NCBI RefSeq assembly: GCF_014649395.1
Contig: NZ_BMSY01000001.1
Span: forward strand, 1,054,001 to 1,118,000
Reading direction: 5' to 3'
Source: Streptomyces aureoverticillatus
GTDB lineage: Bacteria; Actinomycetota; Actinomycetes; Streptomycetales; Streptomycetaceae
Length of the DNA: 64,000 bases
The notes beneath the pieces were generated by a model, which was not told the origin of the DNA, ran no database searches, and saw only the letters and a program-made list of their open reading frames with translations. Position numbers and translations under genes: made by a program. This document shows, one piece after another, positions 25,975 to 35,802 of the stretch (positions within the stretch are counted from its first letter, which is position 1; each line of letters begins with the position of its first letter).

Positions 25975-26142
25975 ACTCCCTGTTGTGGTCCGGTTCCTGA
26001 ACTCCCTGTTGCGGCTCCCCGCTACAGGCGGGCGAAGTACGTCGTCAGGCTTTGCGCCGAGGGATACGCATAACGCGTAGATTTGCTCTCCGCGCGAGAA
26101 CCAGGCGGGAACGAGCGCGAACACGCGGGAACGAGCGCGAAC
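25969..26142. repeat. Two pairs of short direct repeats before eccC
   Basis: Pair one: TCCTGAACTCCCTGTTG at 25969-25985 and 25995-26011, starting over the stop of the WXG100 gene. Pair two: GCGGGAACGAGCGCGAAC at 26105-26122 and 26125-26142. They fill much of the 206-base gap before eccC. They could be protein-binding sites or recent slippage duplications. Confidence 0.55.
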
Positions 26143-26180
26143 AGCAGTGGCCCTCGCAAAGGCCGAGAGGAATAGCCGGT

Positions 26181-29100
26181 ATGCAGGTGATGGTGACCGT
26201 CGTACGCGAGGGTGCGGGGCCGCAGGACGTCCTGCTGACCGTGGAGGACGACGCGACGGTCGCCGACGCCGCGGCCTGCCTCACCGTCGCGGCCGACTCC
26301 AGCAACGTGGTCACGGGACGCTTCCCCGCCTCCCTCGACGTCCCCGGCGCCGGAAGCGGCGCCGCCAAGGCCGCCGGCCCGGGGCGCACCCCCGGCCTCT
26401 GGGTCGACGGAACCCTGCACGATCCGGCGGCCCCCGCGTCCGGCGCGCTGCGCGACGGCGTCCGCGTCACCACGGACGACTCCATCGGGCCCTTCCTGCG
26501 TGCGGGCGAGCCGGTGGGGCGGTTCGAGCTGCGGGTGTGCGGCGGCCCGGACACCGGCCGCGTCACCCGCGTACAGGCGGGCACCGCGAGCGTCGGGTCC
26601 GCCGCCGCCTGCACCCTGCCCGTCGCCGACCCCACCGTCCCCGACCTGGCGTTCAGGCTCTCCGTCGGCCTGGACGGGAGCGTCACGCTGCATCCGCAGG
26701 ACGGCGTACCCCTGATCCTGGACGACTCCCCCGTGACCGCGGAGTGCCCCTGGCCCACCGGTCTGCTCGTCCGGGTCGGGGACACGCGCCTGGTCCTCGT
26801 GGAGACCGAGGCCCCGGACGCGCACCTGGCCCCCACGGACGACGGCGGCTACGCCTACAACCGGCCGCCCCGCTTCTCCCCGCTGCGGCAGCGCCCGCGG
26901 ATGACCGTGCCCGCCGAGCCCGTGAAGGGCGAGGGCCCGCGGCTGCAGCTGATCACTTCGTTCATACCCGCCCTGTTCGGCCTGAGCATGTACTTCATGA
27001 CGCGGCAGGTCTACACGCTGCTCTTCTGCGCCATGAGCCCCCTGATGATGCTCGGGTACTGGTTCAGCGAGGCGCGCCACACGCGCAAGAAGTACAAGCA
27101 GGAACTGAAGGAGTACAAGAAGGCGCTCGTCGAGTTCGACGCGCAGCTCGTCGAGCTCGGCAAGGCCGACCAGCGGGCCCGGCGCGCCGCCCACCCCGAC
27201 CCGGCGGAGCTCCTGCTGTACGCGACCGGCCCGCGCCGTCGCCTCTGGGAGCGCCGGCTCGTCGACCCCGACGTCCTCCAACTGCGGGTGGGGCTCGCCG
27301 AACTGCCCGCCGACATCGAGCTGCGGGCCGCCAAGGGCAGCAGCTTCGACGAGCCGCCGGAGCCGCCCCTCATCGCCGACGTCCCCGTGGTGCTGCCCCT
27401 GCCCGAACTCGGCGTGATCGGCGTGGCCGGCCACCGCCCCCTCGGCCTGGCCGTCTCCCGCTGGCTGCTCGCCCAGGCCACCGGCCTGCACAGCCCGCGC
27501 GACCTCTCCCTGGTCGTGCTCTCCGCGGCCGCCGACGCCCGGGACGCCTGGGACTGGGCGCACTGGCTGCCGCACACCGGCCCCCAACTGGGCCAGGACT
27601 GCCTGTCGCTGGTCGGCTCCGAACCCGAGGTGGTCGGCCGCCGCGTCCAGGAGCTCCTGGCCGAGCTGGAGCGCCGGAAGGCGAGCTCGAACGACTTCGG
27701 GGCCGCCAACCGGCTGCGCCCGGACCCCTTCACCCTGGTCGTCCTGGACGGCGCGCGGCTGCTGCGCCGGATGCCCGGTGTGCCCCAACTCCTCCAGGAA
27801 GGCCCGCAGCACGGCATCTTCGCCGTGTGCGTCGACGAGGACGACCGGCTCCTGCCGGAGGAGTGCAAGGCGGCCGTCATCGGGCTGCCGGACCGGCCGA
27901 ACCACGTACGGATCAGCGGCGGTGGCCTGGAGGGCGTCGGCGACGTCCTCGCCGACCAGGTGTCCCACGCCTGGTGCGAACTCCTCACCCGGTCCCTCGC
28001 CCCGGTGCGCGACGTCAGCCAGGACGACGCGGACGCCGCCCTGCCGACCGCGGCCCGGCTGCTCTCGCTGCTCGGCATGCCGGACCCCACGGGCGCCGAC
28101 GTCGCCAAGATCTGGCACCAGGGCGGATCCACCACGGCCGCGCCCATCGGCGTCGCCGCCGACGGCCCCTTCGTCCTGGACATCCGCAAGGACGGGCCGC
28201 ACGCCCTCGTCGCGGGCACCACCGGCGCGGGCAAGTCCGAGCTGCTCCAGACGATCATCGCCTCGCTCGCCCTCGCCAACCGCCCGGACGCCCTGAACTT
28301 CGTCCTCATCGACTACAAGGGCGGCAGCGCCTTCCAGGACTGCGCCAAGCTGCCGCACACCGTCGGCATGGTCAGCGACCTCGACGCCCACCTCACCGAG
28401 CGGGCCCTGGCCTCGCTGGCCGCCGAGCTGAAGCGGCGCGAGGAGATCCTCTTCGACACGGGCACGAAGGACCTCGAGGACTACAACGACACCCGGAAGA
28501 TCCGCCCCGAGCTCGAGCCGATGCCCCGACTCGTCCTGATCATCGACGAGTTCGCGTCGCTCGTCGCGGAACTGCCCGACTTCATCGCGGGGCTCGTGGA
28601 CATCGCCCGCCGAGGGCGGTCCCTGGGCGTCCACCTCATCCTGGCCACCCAGCGGCCCGCCGGTGTCGTGAGCGCCGACATCCGGGCCAACACGAACCTG
28701 CGCATCGCGCTGCGGGTGACCGACGGCGCCGAGTCCTCCGACGTGATCGACGCGCCGGACGCCGGTGCCATCGCCAAGTCCACCCCCGGACGCGCCTACG
28801 TCCGCTCCGGCGCCCAGTCGCTCGTGGCCGTGCAGTCGGCGCGCATCGGTGGCCGCAGGCCCAGCAACGACTCCGACCGGGCGAAGGCGACCGCGTTCCC
28901 CGTGGACTGGGCCGCGTTCGGCCGCCCGGCCCCGCGCGTCGCGGCGAGCGACGACGACGGGACGCTGGTCACGGACCTGAGCGTGCTCGTCGGCGCCATC
29001 CGCGAGGGCGCCGAGCTGATGGGCTTCGGCGAGCAGCGCAGCCCCTGGCTGCCGCCGCTGCCCGACATGCTGTGGCTGGGCGAGCTCCCCGACGTACAGG

Positions 29101-30641
29101 AAGTGGAGCCACGCGCGGGGGGCGAGGTCCCGCCCATCCGCCTGGGCCTCACCGACCTGCCCGCGCAGCAGCGGCGGGCGCCGCTGGCCCTCGACCTGGT
29201 GCACGGCGAGCACATCATGCTGGCCGGCGGCGCCCGCTCGGGCCGCTCCACCGCCCTGCGCAGCCTGGCCGGTTCCCTCGCGGCCAACACCTCGCCCGCC
29301 GACGTGCATCTGTACGGCATCGACTGCGGCGCGAACGCCCTGCTGCCGCTGGCCAACCTGCCGCACTGCGGTGCCATCGTCACGCGCGACCAGCCCGACC
29401 GCGTGCGCCGGCTGCTCGACCGGCTCTCCGGCGAGATCGCCCGCCGCCAGCAGTACCTGGCCATGGAGGGCCTCTCCAGCGCGGCCGAGCAGCGGGCCAT
29501 CGCCGCGCCCGAGGACCGGCTGCCGTGGATGGTCCTCCTCCTCGACAACTGGGAGGGCTATGTCGCGGCCCTGGAGAACATCGACTACGGGCGGCTCGTC
29601 GACATGGTCACCAAGATCTTCCGGGAGGGTGCCGCGGTCGGCGTCAAGGTCGTCATGACCGCCGACCGCAGCGGCTTCAGCGGCCAGGTCTCCCCCTCGT
29701 TCGCGGACAAGCTGATCCTGCGGCTCACGGACGCCAACGAGTACTCCCTCGCGGGCCTGTCCGCCCGGGAGGTGCCCAAGGACATGCCGTCCGGGCGTGC
29801 GCTGCGGCTGACGGATCAGGGGGTCCAGGAGAGTCAGATCGCTCTCCTGGCGCCGGATCCGTCGGGTCAGGCCCAGGTCGCCGCGCTGCGCGAGATCGCG
29901 CGGGAGGCGCAGCGCGTCCATTCCGTGCCGCCGAGGAGCCGTCGGCCCCTGCGCGTGGACGAACTGCCCATGCGGATCACGCTGGACCAGGTGCGCGCGC
30001 TCGACCCGTCGTTCGTCCCGCCGTCGCCGCTCTGGTCCCTGTTCTGTGTCGGCGGTGACGAACTGGAGCCGATCGGCATCGACTTGGAGGAGTCGGGTCC
30101 GGGCTTCGTGATCGCGGGGCCGCCCAAGTCGGGGCGCTCGACCGCCTTGCTGGTGGCGGCGCGGAGCCTGCTCGCGAACCAGGTGCCGCTGATCCTGGTC
30201 ACCCCCCGGCGTTCGCCGTTGCGATCACTGGAGGACGAGGCCGGCGTACTCGGCGTCCTCACGGCGGACAGCTCGGAACGCGACCTGAAGGATCTCGTCG
30301 AGCGTGCGGACGGCAAGTTCGCCGTCGTGGCCGACGACGCGGACATGCTCTACGACGGTTCCCTGGACCGGCCGTTGGAGGAAGTCGCGCAGAACGGCCG
30401 GGACGGCGGCATCGCGGTGATCGCGGCGGGCGCCACGGACACGCTGAGCTCGCAGTACCGCGGCTTCGTGGTCGAGGCACGGCGCTCGCGGCAGGGAATG
30501 ATCCTCTCGCCGCAGAGCGCGTCGGACGGCGAGATCTTCAACGTCCGGGTGCCCACCGGCTCCGGCGGCGGGCCCGTCGGCCGCGGCATTCTCGTACGCA
30601 GCGGGCAGATGATGCCGGTCCAGGCCATCCTCGACGCATGA
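26181..30641 (+). CDS. EccC/EssC-type FtsK/SpoIIIE secretion ATPase
   Basis: A 1486-residue type VII secretion motor. The N-terminus has two FHA/ubiquitin-like domains (about 1-105 and 110-210), then two membrane helices (about 255-300), a linker and three ATPase domains. The first has a canonical Walker A (GTTGAGKSE, about residue 680) and Walker B (LVLIIDEF). The second and third have GGARSGRST and GPPKSGRST, where the Walker lysine is Arg. This single-chain FHA-containing layout resembles Firmicute EssC more than split mycobacterial EccCa/b. ATG 26181 has a GAGAGGAA site. No eccB, eccD, eccE or mycosin gene is in the window. Confidence 0.92.
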   Translation: MQVMVTVVREGAGPQDVLLTVEDDATVADAAACLTVAADSSNVVTGRFPASLDVPGAGSGAAKAAGPGRTPGLWVDGTLHDPAAPASGALRDGVRVTTDDSIGPFLRAGEPVGRFELRVCGGPDTGRVTRVQAGTASVGSAAACTLPVADPTVPDLAFRLSVGLDGSVTLHPQDGVPLILDDSPVTAECPWPTGLLVRVGDTRLVLVETEAPDAHLAPTDDGGYAYNRPPRFSPLRQRPRMTVPAEPVKGEGPRLQLITSFIPALFGLSMYFMTRQVYTLLFCAMSPLMMLGYWFSEARHTRKKYKQELKEYKKALVEFDAQLVELGKADQRARRAAHPDPAELLLYATGPRRRLWERRLVDPDVLQLRVGLAELPADIELRAAKGSSFDEPPEPPLIADVPVVLPLPELGVIGVAGHRPLGLAVSRWLLAQATGLHSPRDLSLVVLSAAADARDAWDWAHWLPHTGPQLGQDCLSLVGSEPEVVGRRVQELLAELERRKASSNDFGAANRLRPDPFTLVVLDGARLLRRMPGVPQLLQEGPQHGIFAVCVDEDDRLLPEECKAAVIGLPDRPNHVRISGGGLEGVGDVLADQVSHAWCELLTRSLAPVRDVSQDDADAALPTAARLLSLLGMPDPTGADVAKIWHQGGSTTAAPIGVAADGPFVLDIRKDGPHALVAGTTGAGKSELLQTIIASLALANRPDALNFVLIDYKGGSAFQDCAKLPHTVGMVSDLDAHLTERALASLAAELKRREEILFDTGTKDLEDYNDTRKIRPELEPMPRLVLIIDEFASLVAELPDFIAGLVDIARRGRSLGVHLILATQRPAGVVSADIRANTNLRIALRVTDGAESSDVIDAPDAGAIAKSTPGRAYVRSGAQSLVAVQSARIGGRRPSNDSDRAKATAFPVDWAAFGRPAPRVAASDDDGTLVTDLSVLVGAIREGAELMGFGEQRSPWLPPLPDMLWLGELPDVQEVEPRAGGEVPPIRLGLTDLPAQQRRAPLALDLVHGEHIMLAGGARSGRSTALRSLAGSLAANTSPADVHLYGIDCGANALLPLANLPHCGAIVTRDQPDRVRRLLDRLSGEIARRQQYLAMEGLSSAAEQRAIAAPEDRLPWMVLLLDNWEGYVAALENIDYGRLVDMVTKIFREGAAVGVKVVMTADRSGFSGQVSPSFADKLILRLTDANEYSLAGLSAREVPKDMPSGRALRLTDQGVQESQIALLAPDPSGQAQVAALREIAREAQRVHSVPPRSRRPLRVDELPMRITLDQVRALDPSFVPPSPLWSLFCVGGDELEPIGIDLEESGPGFVIAGPPKSGRSTALLVAARSLLANQVPLILVTPRRSPLRSLEDEAGVLGVLTADSSERDLKDLVERADGKFAVVADDADMLYDGSLDRPLEEVAQNGRDGGIAVIAAGATDTLSSQYRGFVVEARRSRQGMILSPQSASDGEIFNVRVPTGSGGGPVGRGILVRSGQMMPVQAILDA

Positions 30642-30643
30642 CG

Positions 30644-30691
30644 ACACGCGTGCGGGGGGCCACCGTTCCCGGTGGCCCCCCGCACGCGTGT
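30644..30691. terminator. Perfect 22-bp bidirectional terminator
   Basis: A perfect 22-bp stem (30644-30665 paired with 30670-30691) with loop TTCC. It starts three bases after the eccC stop and lies before the convergent WXG100 gene ending at 30735, so it can end transcription from both sides. It is the longest perfect hairpin in the window. Confidence 0.9.
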
Positions 30692-30734
30692 ACCGCTGTG
30701 GGCCGCGGAGTTCGGGACCCCGCGTCACGTCACG

Positions 30735-31010
30735 TCAGACCGAGGTCGCCTGCTCGATCCGGTCGTGGCTGTTCTTGGCCGACTTGTAGGCGTCGCCGAG
30801 CGAGTCCGCGAGACGGTTCAGCTGCGGCTTGAACTCGCGCCAGTCGTCGCGGAACCGGTCGGCGCCCGGGCCCTTCCAGAAGCCGTGGCTGTCGTTGGCC
30901 TGGCCGTCCAGGAGGTGGATCAGGTCGCGGACCTCAGTCTCCTTCTTCTGGAACGCCTCGTACAGCTTCTGCAGCTTCTCGAGTTTTGCACCGCGGTCGA
31001 TGTCAGACAT
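30735..31010 (-). CDS. WXG100-family protein (Esx-like, second copy)
   Basis: A 91-residue protein with two helices flanking FWKGPGADRFRDDW, a canonical WXG turn. Helix one is LEKLQKLYEAFQKKETEVRD; helix two NRLADSLGDAYKSAKNSH. It is convergent with eccC and separated from it by a strong terminator. The start ATG at 31010 has a GGGGAGGT site; a consensus -35 TTGACA (31073-31078, minus strand) lies upstream but its -10 is unclear. Together with the WXG100 protein at 25714 it may form the secreted heterodimer. Confidence 0.88.
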   Translation of the reverse strand: MSDIDRGAKLEKLQKLYEAFQKKETEVRDLIHLLDGQANDSHGFWKGPGADRFRDDWREFKPQLNRLADSLGDAYKSAKNSHDRIEQATSV

Positions 31011-31185
31011 CGATACCTCCCCGTGTCGCTAAAGTAAATCTTCTCAACTGCCACGTGGGACGCTACCGCACCTGTCAACGCCTGGTTTACCGCCCGCCGC
31101 ATCCTGCGACGGTCCTGCGACATTGCCGCGACACAACGGTGCTCGACGAATCCCCCATACGTTTCACAACGGCTCGCTCCGGGCG

Positions 31186-32865
31186 TCAGCCGGCCTTCTT
31201 CAGCCGCGCCTCCGGGTCCCCGGCCTTCGGATCCTTCGACGTGTACTGGAGTTCCGCGCCGACCGGGCGGAGCCATACCGTGTGGGAAGCCTGGGAGCAC
31301 TGGTCGTCGTTGGACTTGTCGCCCACGCCCGTGGCCACGAGTTCCTTCTCCGTGGCCGACTTGAGGGTGAGGATGTCGACGCAGGTGTTGCCGATGGGGT
31401 CCGTCTGCGTCACCGTGCCGATGCGCCGGCCGGGGGCGGGGACCTGGTTGACGGTCACGTCGAACGTGCCGAGCGGTACGAGCCCCTTCTGCGCGGACGC
31501 CTTGCCCGTCCACTTCCCGAGGTAACGGGCCGGTACGGCACCGTCCTTCGGCGTCTGCGCGTCGCCCGTCGCGCTCGGCGGGCGCGCCGCCGACCCGCCC
31601 TTGTCGTCGTCCTCCGGCAGCAGGCCGAACATGAATACCGACCCCACCGTGACCGCCGCGAGCGCCCCGGCCACCGCCAGGACCACCGTGCAACTCAGCT
31701 TCCGGCCCCGGCCGTCGGGCCGCGCGGGCGCCGCCGTCGCCGCCACGGACAGGGAGAGCTTTCCGGGCCGCGCCGTGTCGGCCGTCCCGCTGTCCGCCAC
31801 GGGTGCCGCCGGGCTCTCTCCGTACGACGCGTCCGGCGGCCCGAACACCCCGACCACCGGCTCGCTGAACGGCACCGGCCCCGAGACCGGCACCGGAGCA
31901 CCGCCCGCGGCGGCCCCACCGCCCACCGCGCCGGAAGCACCCCCGGCCCCGGGCGGCGGCCCCGCCGCCCCCGTGTCCAGGTCGAGGAGCCGCACCGCGC
32001 TCCGGCTCACCCGCTCCACCAGCGGCCCCGGCAGCCAGCCCGCCGAGACCAGGGCGGCCGCGCCGGCGGGGGCGAGGCGGTGGGCCAGGGCGGCGGGAGT
32101 GGGGCGCGCGTCGGGGGACTTGGTCAGGCAGGACGCCGCGAGGTCGCGCAAGTCGCCGGTCAGCGAGCCCAGTTCGGGCTCCTCGTGGACGACCTTGTAG
32201 AGGAGCGCGGCGGAGGAGTCGCCGGAGAAGGGGGAGCCGCCCGTCGCCGCGTAGACCAGGACGGCGCCCAGGGAGAAGACGTCCGCCGCGCCCGTGACGC
32301 CCTTGCCGAGGATCTGTTCCGGGGACATGTAGCCGGGCGAGCCGATGGAGACGCCCGTCGAGGTGAGGGACGCCGTGCCGTCCGTCGCCCGTGCGATGCC
32401 GAAGTCGATCAGGCGCGGGCCGTCCAGGGTCAGCAGCACGTTGGACGGCTTCACGTCGCGGTGCACCAGGCCCAGGCCGTGGACGTGCGCGAGGGCCTCC
32501 GCCAGGCCCGCGCCGAGGACGCGCACCGAGTGCTCGGGCAGCGGGCCCGCGTCCCGCACCGCCTCCGTCAGCGACGGGCCCGCCGCGTACCCCGTCGCCA
32601 CCCACGGCACCGGCGCCTCCGGGTCCGCGTCCAGGACCGGGGCCGTCCAGTCCCCGCCGACCCGCCGCGCCGCCTCGACCTCGCGGCGGAAGCGGGCGCG
32701 GAACTCCTCGTCGAGGGCGAAGTGCGGGTGCACGATCTTCACGGCCACCGTGCGGCCGCCCGTGCTGCGGCCCAGATAGACCCGGCCCATGCCGCCGGAG
32801 CCCAGCCGCCCGAGCAGGCGGTAGGGCCCGATCGTGGTGGGTTCGTCCGGTTCGAGCGCGTGCAT
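31186..32865 (-). CDS. Membrane Ser/Thr protein kinase without PASTA domains
   Basis: A 559-residue Hanks-type kinase. The kinase domain (about 10-270) has the G-loop GSGGMG, the VAVKIV lysine, HRDVKPSN catalytic loop, LIDFGIA and MSPEQ. A Pro/Gly-rich linker leads to one membrane helix (VVLAVAGALAAVTVGSVFMFGL) and an extracellular domain of about 110 residues (YLGKWTGKASAQKGLVPLG..., two cysteines). ATG 32865 has a GGGGGAGG site; ATG 32898 is an alternative. It borders the T7SS genes and could phosphorylate the FHA-binding partner of EccC, which is inference. Confidence 0.9.
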   Translation of the reverse strand: MHALEPDEPTTIGPYRLLGRLGSGGMGRVYLGRSTGGRTVAVKIVHPHFALDEEFRARFRREVEAARRVGGDWTAPVLDADPEAPVPWVATGYAAGPSLTEAVRDAGPLPEHSVRVLGAGLAEALAHVHGLGLVHRDVKPSNVLLTLDGPRLIDFGIARATDGTASLTSTGVSIGSPGYMSPEQILGKGVTGAADVFSLGAVLVYAATGGSPFSGDSSAALLYKVVHEEPELGSLTGDLRDLAASCLTKSPDARPTPAALAHRLAPAGAAALVSAGWLPGPLVERVSRSAVRLLDLDTGAAGPPPGAGGASGAVGGGAAAGGAPVPVSGPVPFSEPVVGVFGPPDASYGESPAAPVADSGTADTARPGKLSLSVAATAAPARPDGRGRKLSCTVVLAVAGALAAVTVGSVFMFGLLPEDDDKGGSAARPPSATGDAQTPKDGAVPARYLGKWTGKASAQKGLVPLGTFDVTVNQVPAPGRRIGTVTQTDPIGNTCVDILTLKSATEKELVATGVGDKSNDDQCSQASHTVWLRPVGAELQYTSKDPKAGDPEARLKKAG

Positions 32866-33280
32866 GGCGAAGGCCTCCCCCAGATGCGCTGACCGCATGC
32901 CCCATACGGTGATCCGCCGGCTCCCCCGGCGTCCGCCGCATGCCGGTGCCGACGGCCAGCCTATGCGAGGACGCGGGCGGCGGTGCGCGCGGTTCGCGGG
33001 GAACAAGGCGTTCCGCGCAGACGGCCCGAAAGGCCCTGCCGTCCGTGGCCGCCACAGCCGCCATTGCCATTCCGGCCGTTCTGGCGGTTCCGGCGGTTCT
33101 GGCCGTTCATTGCCGTGACGCCTGTCCGCAATCCTGACGACAAGGACTCTTTACGACAGCGGTGACATATCGGGGCAGCCGGAAAGGGCAGCTGAGTGAC
33201 GGACGCCGGGCCCGCTTTCGTAAGCGCGCAATTCCGCACCGGCGAATGGCGCGGGCCGACCGGTCGGGCGGATTACGGCC

Positions 33281-34450
<1,170 letters not shown>

Positions 34451-34502
34451 TCAACAATCGCAGGTTCTGGAGCAGGGCAACCCTTTGGCCCAAGGAGGGC
34501 TT

Positions 34503-34706
34503 ATGGCTACCGGAACCGTGAAGTGGTTCAACGCCGAAAAGGGCTTTGGATTCATTGCCCAGGAAGGCGGAGGCCCCGACGTCTTCGTGCACTACTCCGC
34601 GATCAACGCCAGCGGTTTCCGCTCCCTTGAGGAGAACCAGGCCGTGACCTTCGACGTCACGCAGGGTCCGAAGGGCCCGCAGGCGGAGAACGTCACCCCC
34701 CAGTAG
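34503..34706 (+). CDS. Cold-shock protein (CspA family)
   Basis: A 67-residue single cold-shock domain, the normal full length. The RNA-binding motifs are KGFGFI (RNP1) and DVFVHYSAI (RNP2), after the opening [13 protein letters not shown]. It binds single-stranded RNA/DNA and acts as an RNA chaperone. ATG 34503 is preceded by a strong AAGGAGG. It has its own promoter, a structured leader and a strong terminator, so it is monocistronic. It is divergent from mqnA. Confidence 0.96.
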   Translation: MATGTVKWFNAEKGFGFIAQEGGGPDVFVHYSAINASGFRSLEENQAVTFDVTQGPKGPQAENVTPQ

Positions 34707-34740
34707 TGGTGGGTTGATCCGGAACGGAAGCAGTACCCAA

Positions 34741-34790
34741 GGAGCCCCGCACCCTCGCATCCGCGAGGGCAGCGGGGCTCCTGCCTTTTT
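34741..34790 (+). terminator. Intrinsic terminator of the cold-shock gene
   Basis: A nested hairpin: outer stem GGAGCCCCGC (34741-34750) with 34772-34781, inner stem CCCTCGC (34752-34758) with 34763-34769 around ATCC. A TTTTT run follows at 34786-34790, the classic factor-independent form. Confidence 0.92.
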
Positions 34791-34860
34791 CTGGCGTGGG
34801 CGCCTTGTGCCGTTCAGGTCGCTTTCGGTGGTTCTTTGGCTTTCCGTCTCTGGTGGGTTG

Positions 34861-34962
34861 TCGGCCTTCGGCCTCGTCCTCAATCGCCGGACGGGCTCAA
34901 AGATGCCGCCCGATCGGCCTTCGGCCTCGTCCTCAAACGCCGGACGGGCTCAAAGATGCCGC
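34861..34962. repeat. Tandem pair of a dispersed 49-base repeat
   Basis: Two nearly identical 49-base units at 34861-34909 and 34914-34962, period 53. Each has a small hairpin (GGCCTTCGGCC) followed by the core CGTCCTCAA-CGCCGGACG, whose ends CGTCC/GGACG pair, and a tail GGGCTCAAAGATGCCGC. The same core recurs at 42686-42724. I know this core as a common intergenic repeat in Streptomyces, from general knowledge. Confidence 0.75.
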
Positions 34963-34992
34963 TCGTCGGACTCGGGCAGCCGGGCGCCCGGC

Positions 34993-35802
34993 TCAGACTG
35001 CCTCTCTTGCGCGGGCCGCTTCCGCCGGGTCCCAGCCGTCCGCTGTGGGTACGGATGCCAGGAGCAGGCGGGTGTACGGGGTCTCCGGTGCCGTCAGGAC
35101 TCGGCGCGTCGGGCCCCGCTCCACCACCCTGCCGGAGCGCATCACCAGGACCTCCTCCGTGACGTGCTGGACCACCGCCAGGTCGTGGCTCACGAACACC
35201 AGCGCCACGGCCGTCTCCCTTCTGATCTCCGCCAGGAGCCGCAGGATCTGCGCCTGGATCGATACGTCCAGGGCGGCGACCGCCTCGTCCAGGACCAGCA
35301 CCCTCGGGTCCACCGCCAGGGCCCGCGCTATCGCAAGGCGCTGGCGCTGGCCGCCGGACAGGTCCCTCGGGCGGGCCTCGGCCTCCCTCGCGCCCAGGCC
35401 CACGCGGTCCAGGAGGTCCCTGGCCGCGGACTCCTGTTTTCCGTGCAGGCGCAGGGCCGTGTGCAGGCACTGGGTCGCGGTGAGGCGGGGGTCCAGGGAG
35501 ACGTAGGGGTCCTGGAAGACCATTTGGATCTCCCTTGCCCTGGTGAGGCGGGCCGCTCTGCCCCTTGGGGGGCGGGGCTCGCGTTCCCTGCCCGCGACCG
35601 CGATCCTTCCGCGGTCCGGGTGGGCCAGGCCCACGAGCATTCTGGCCACCGTCGTCTTGCCCGAGCCGGACTCGCCGACTATGCCCAGGGCTCCGCCCTC
35701 GGGGACCGTGAAGCTCACGTCCTCGGCGGCGGTGTGGGAGCCGCCTCCTGGCAGGGGGTAGGTCTTGCTGAGGTGCTCTGCTTGCAGCAGGTGCGTGGTC
35801 AT
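34993..35802 (-). CDS. Peptide-type ABC transporter ATPase (OppF/DppF-like)
   Basis: A 269-residue ABC ATPase. Walker A GESGSGKTT, signature LSGGQRQR, Walker B VLVLDEAVAALD and the switch His (VFVSHDLA) are intact. The Walker B tail is EAVAALD where the family usually has EPVSALD. It lacks the C-terminal OppF extension but ends near it (TPYTRLLLASVP). ATG 35802 overlaps the upstream ATPase stop by four bases; longer frames are not supported. It is the last gene of the C45-transporter operon. Confidence 0.9.
   Translation of the reverse strand: MTTHLLQAEHLSKTYPLPGGGSHTAAEDVSFTVPEGGALGIVGESGSGKTTVARMLVGLAHPDRGRIAVAGREREPRPPRGRAARLTRAREIQMVFQDPYVSLDPRLTATQCLHTALRLHGKQESAARDLLDRVGLGAREAEARPRDLSGGQRQRLAIARALAVDPRVLVLDEAVAALDVSIQAQILRLLAEIRRETAVALVFVSHDLAVVQHVTEEVLVMRSGRVVERGPTRRVLTAPETPYTRLLLASVPTADGWDPAEAARAREAV

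Noticed and set aside
26022..29921. A 1299-codon minus-strand open frame
   Set aside because: Antisense shadow of the EccC-like ATPase gene.
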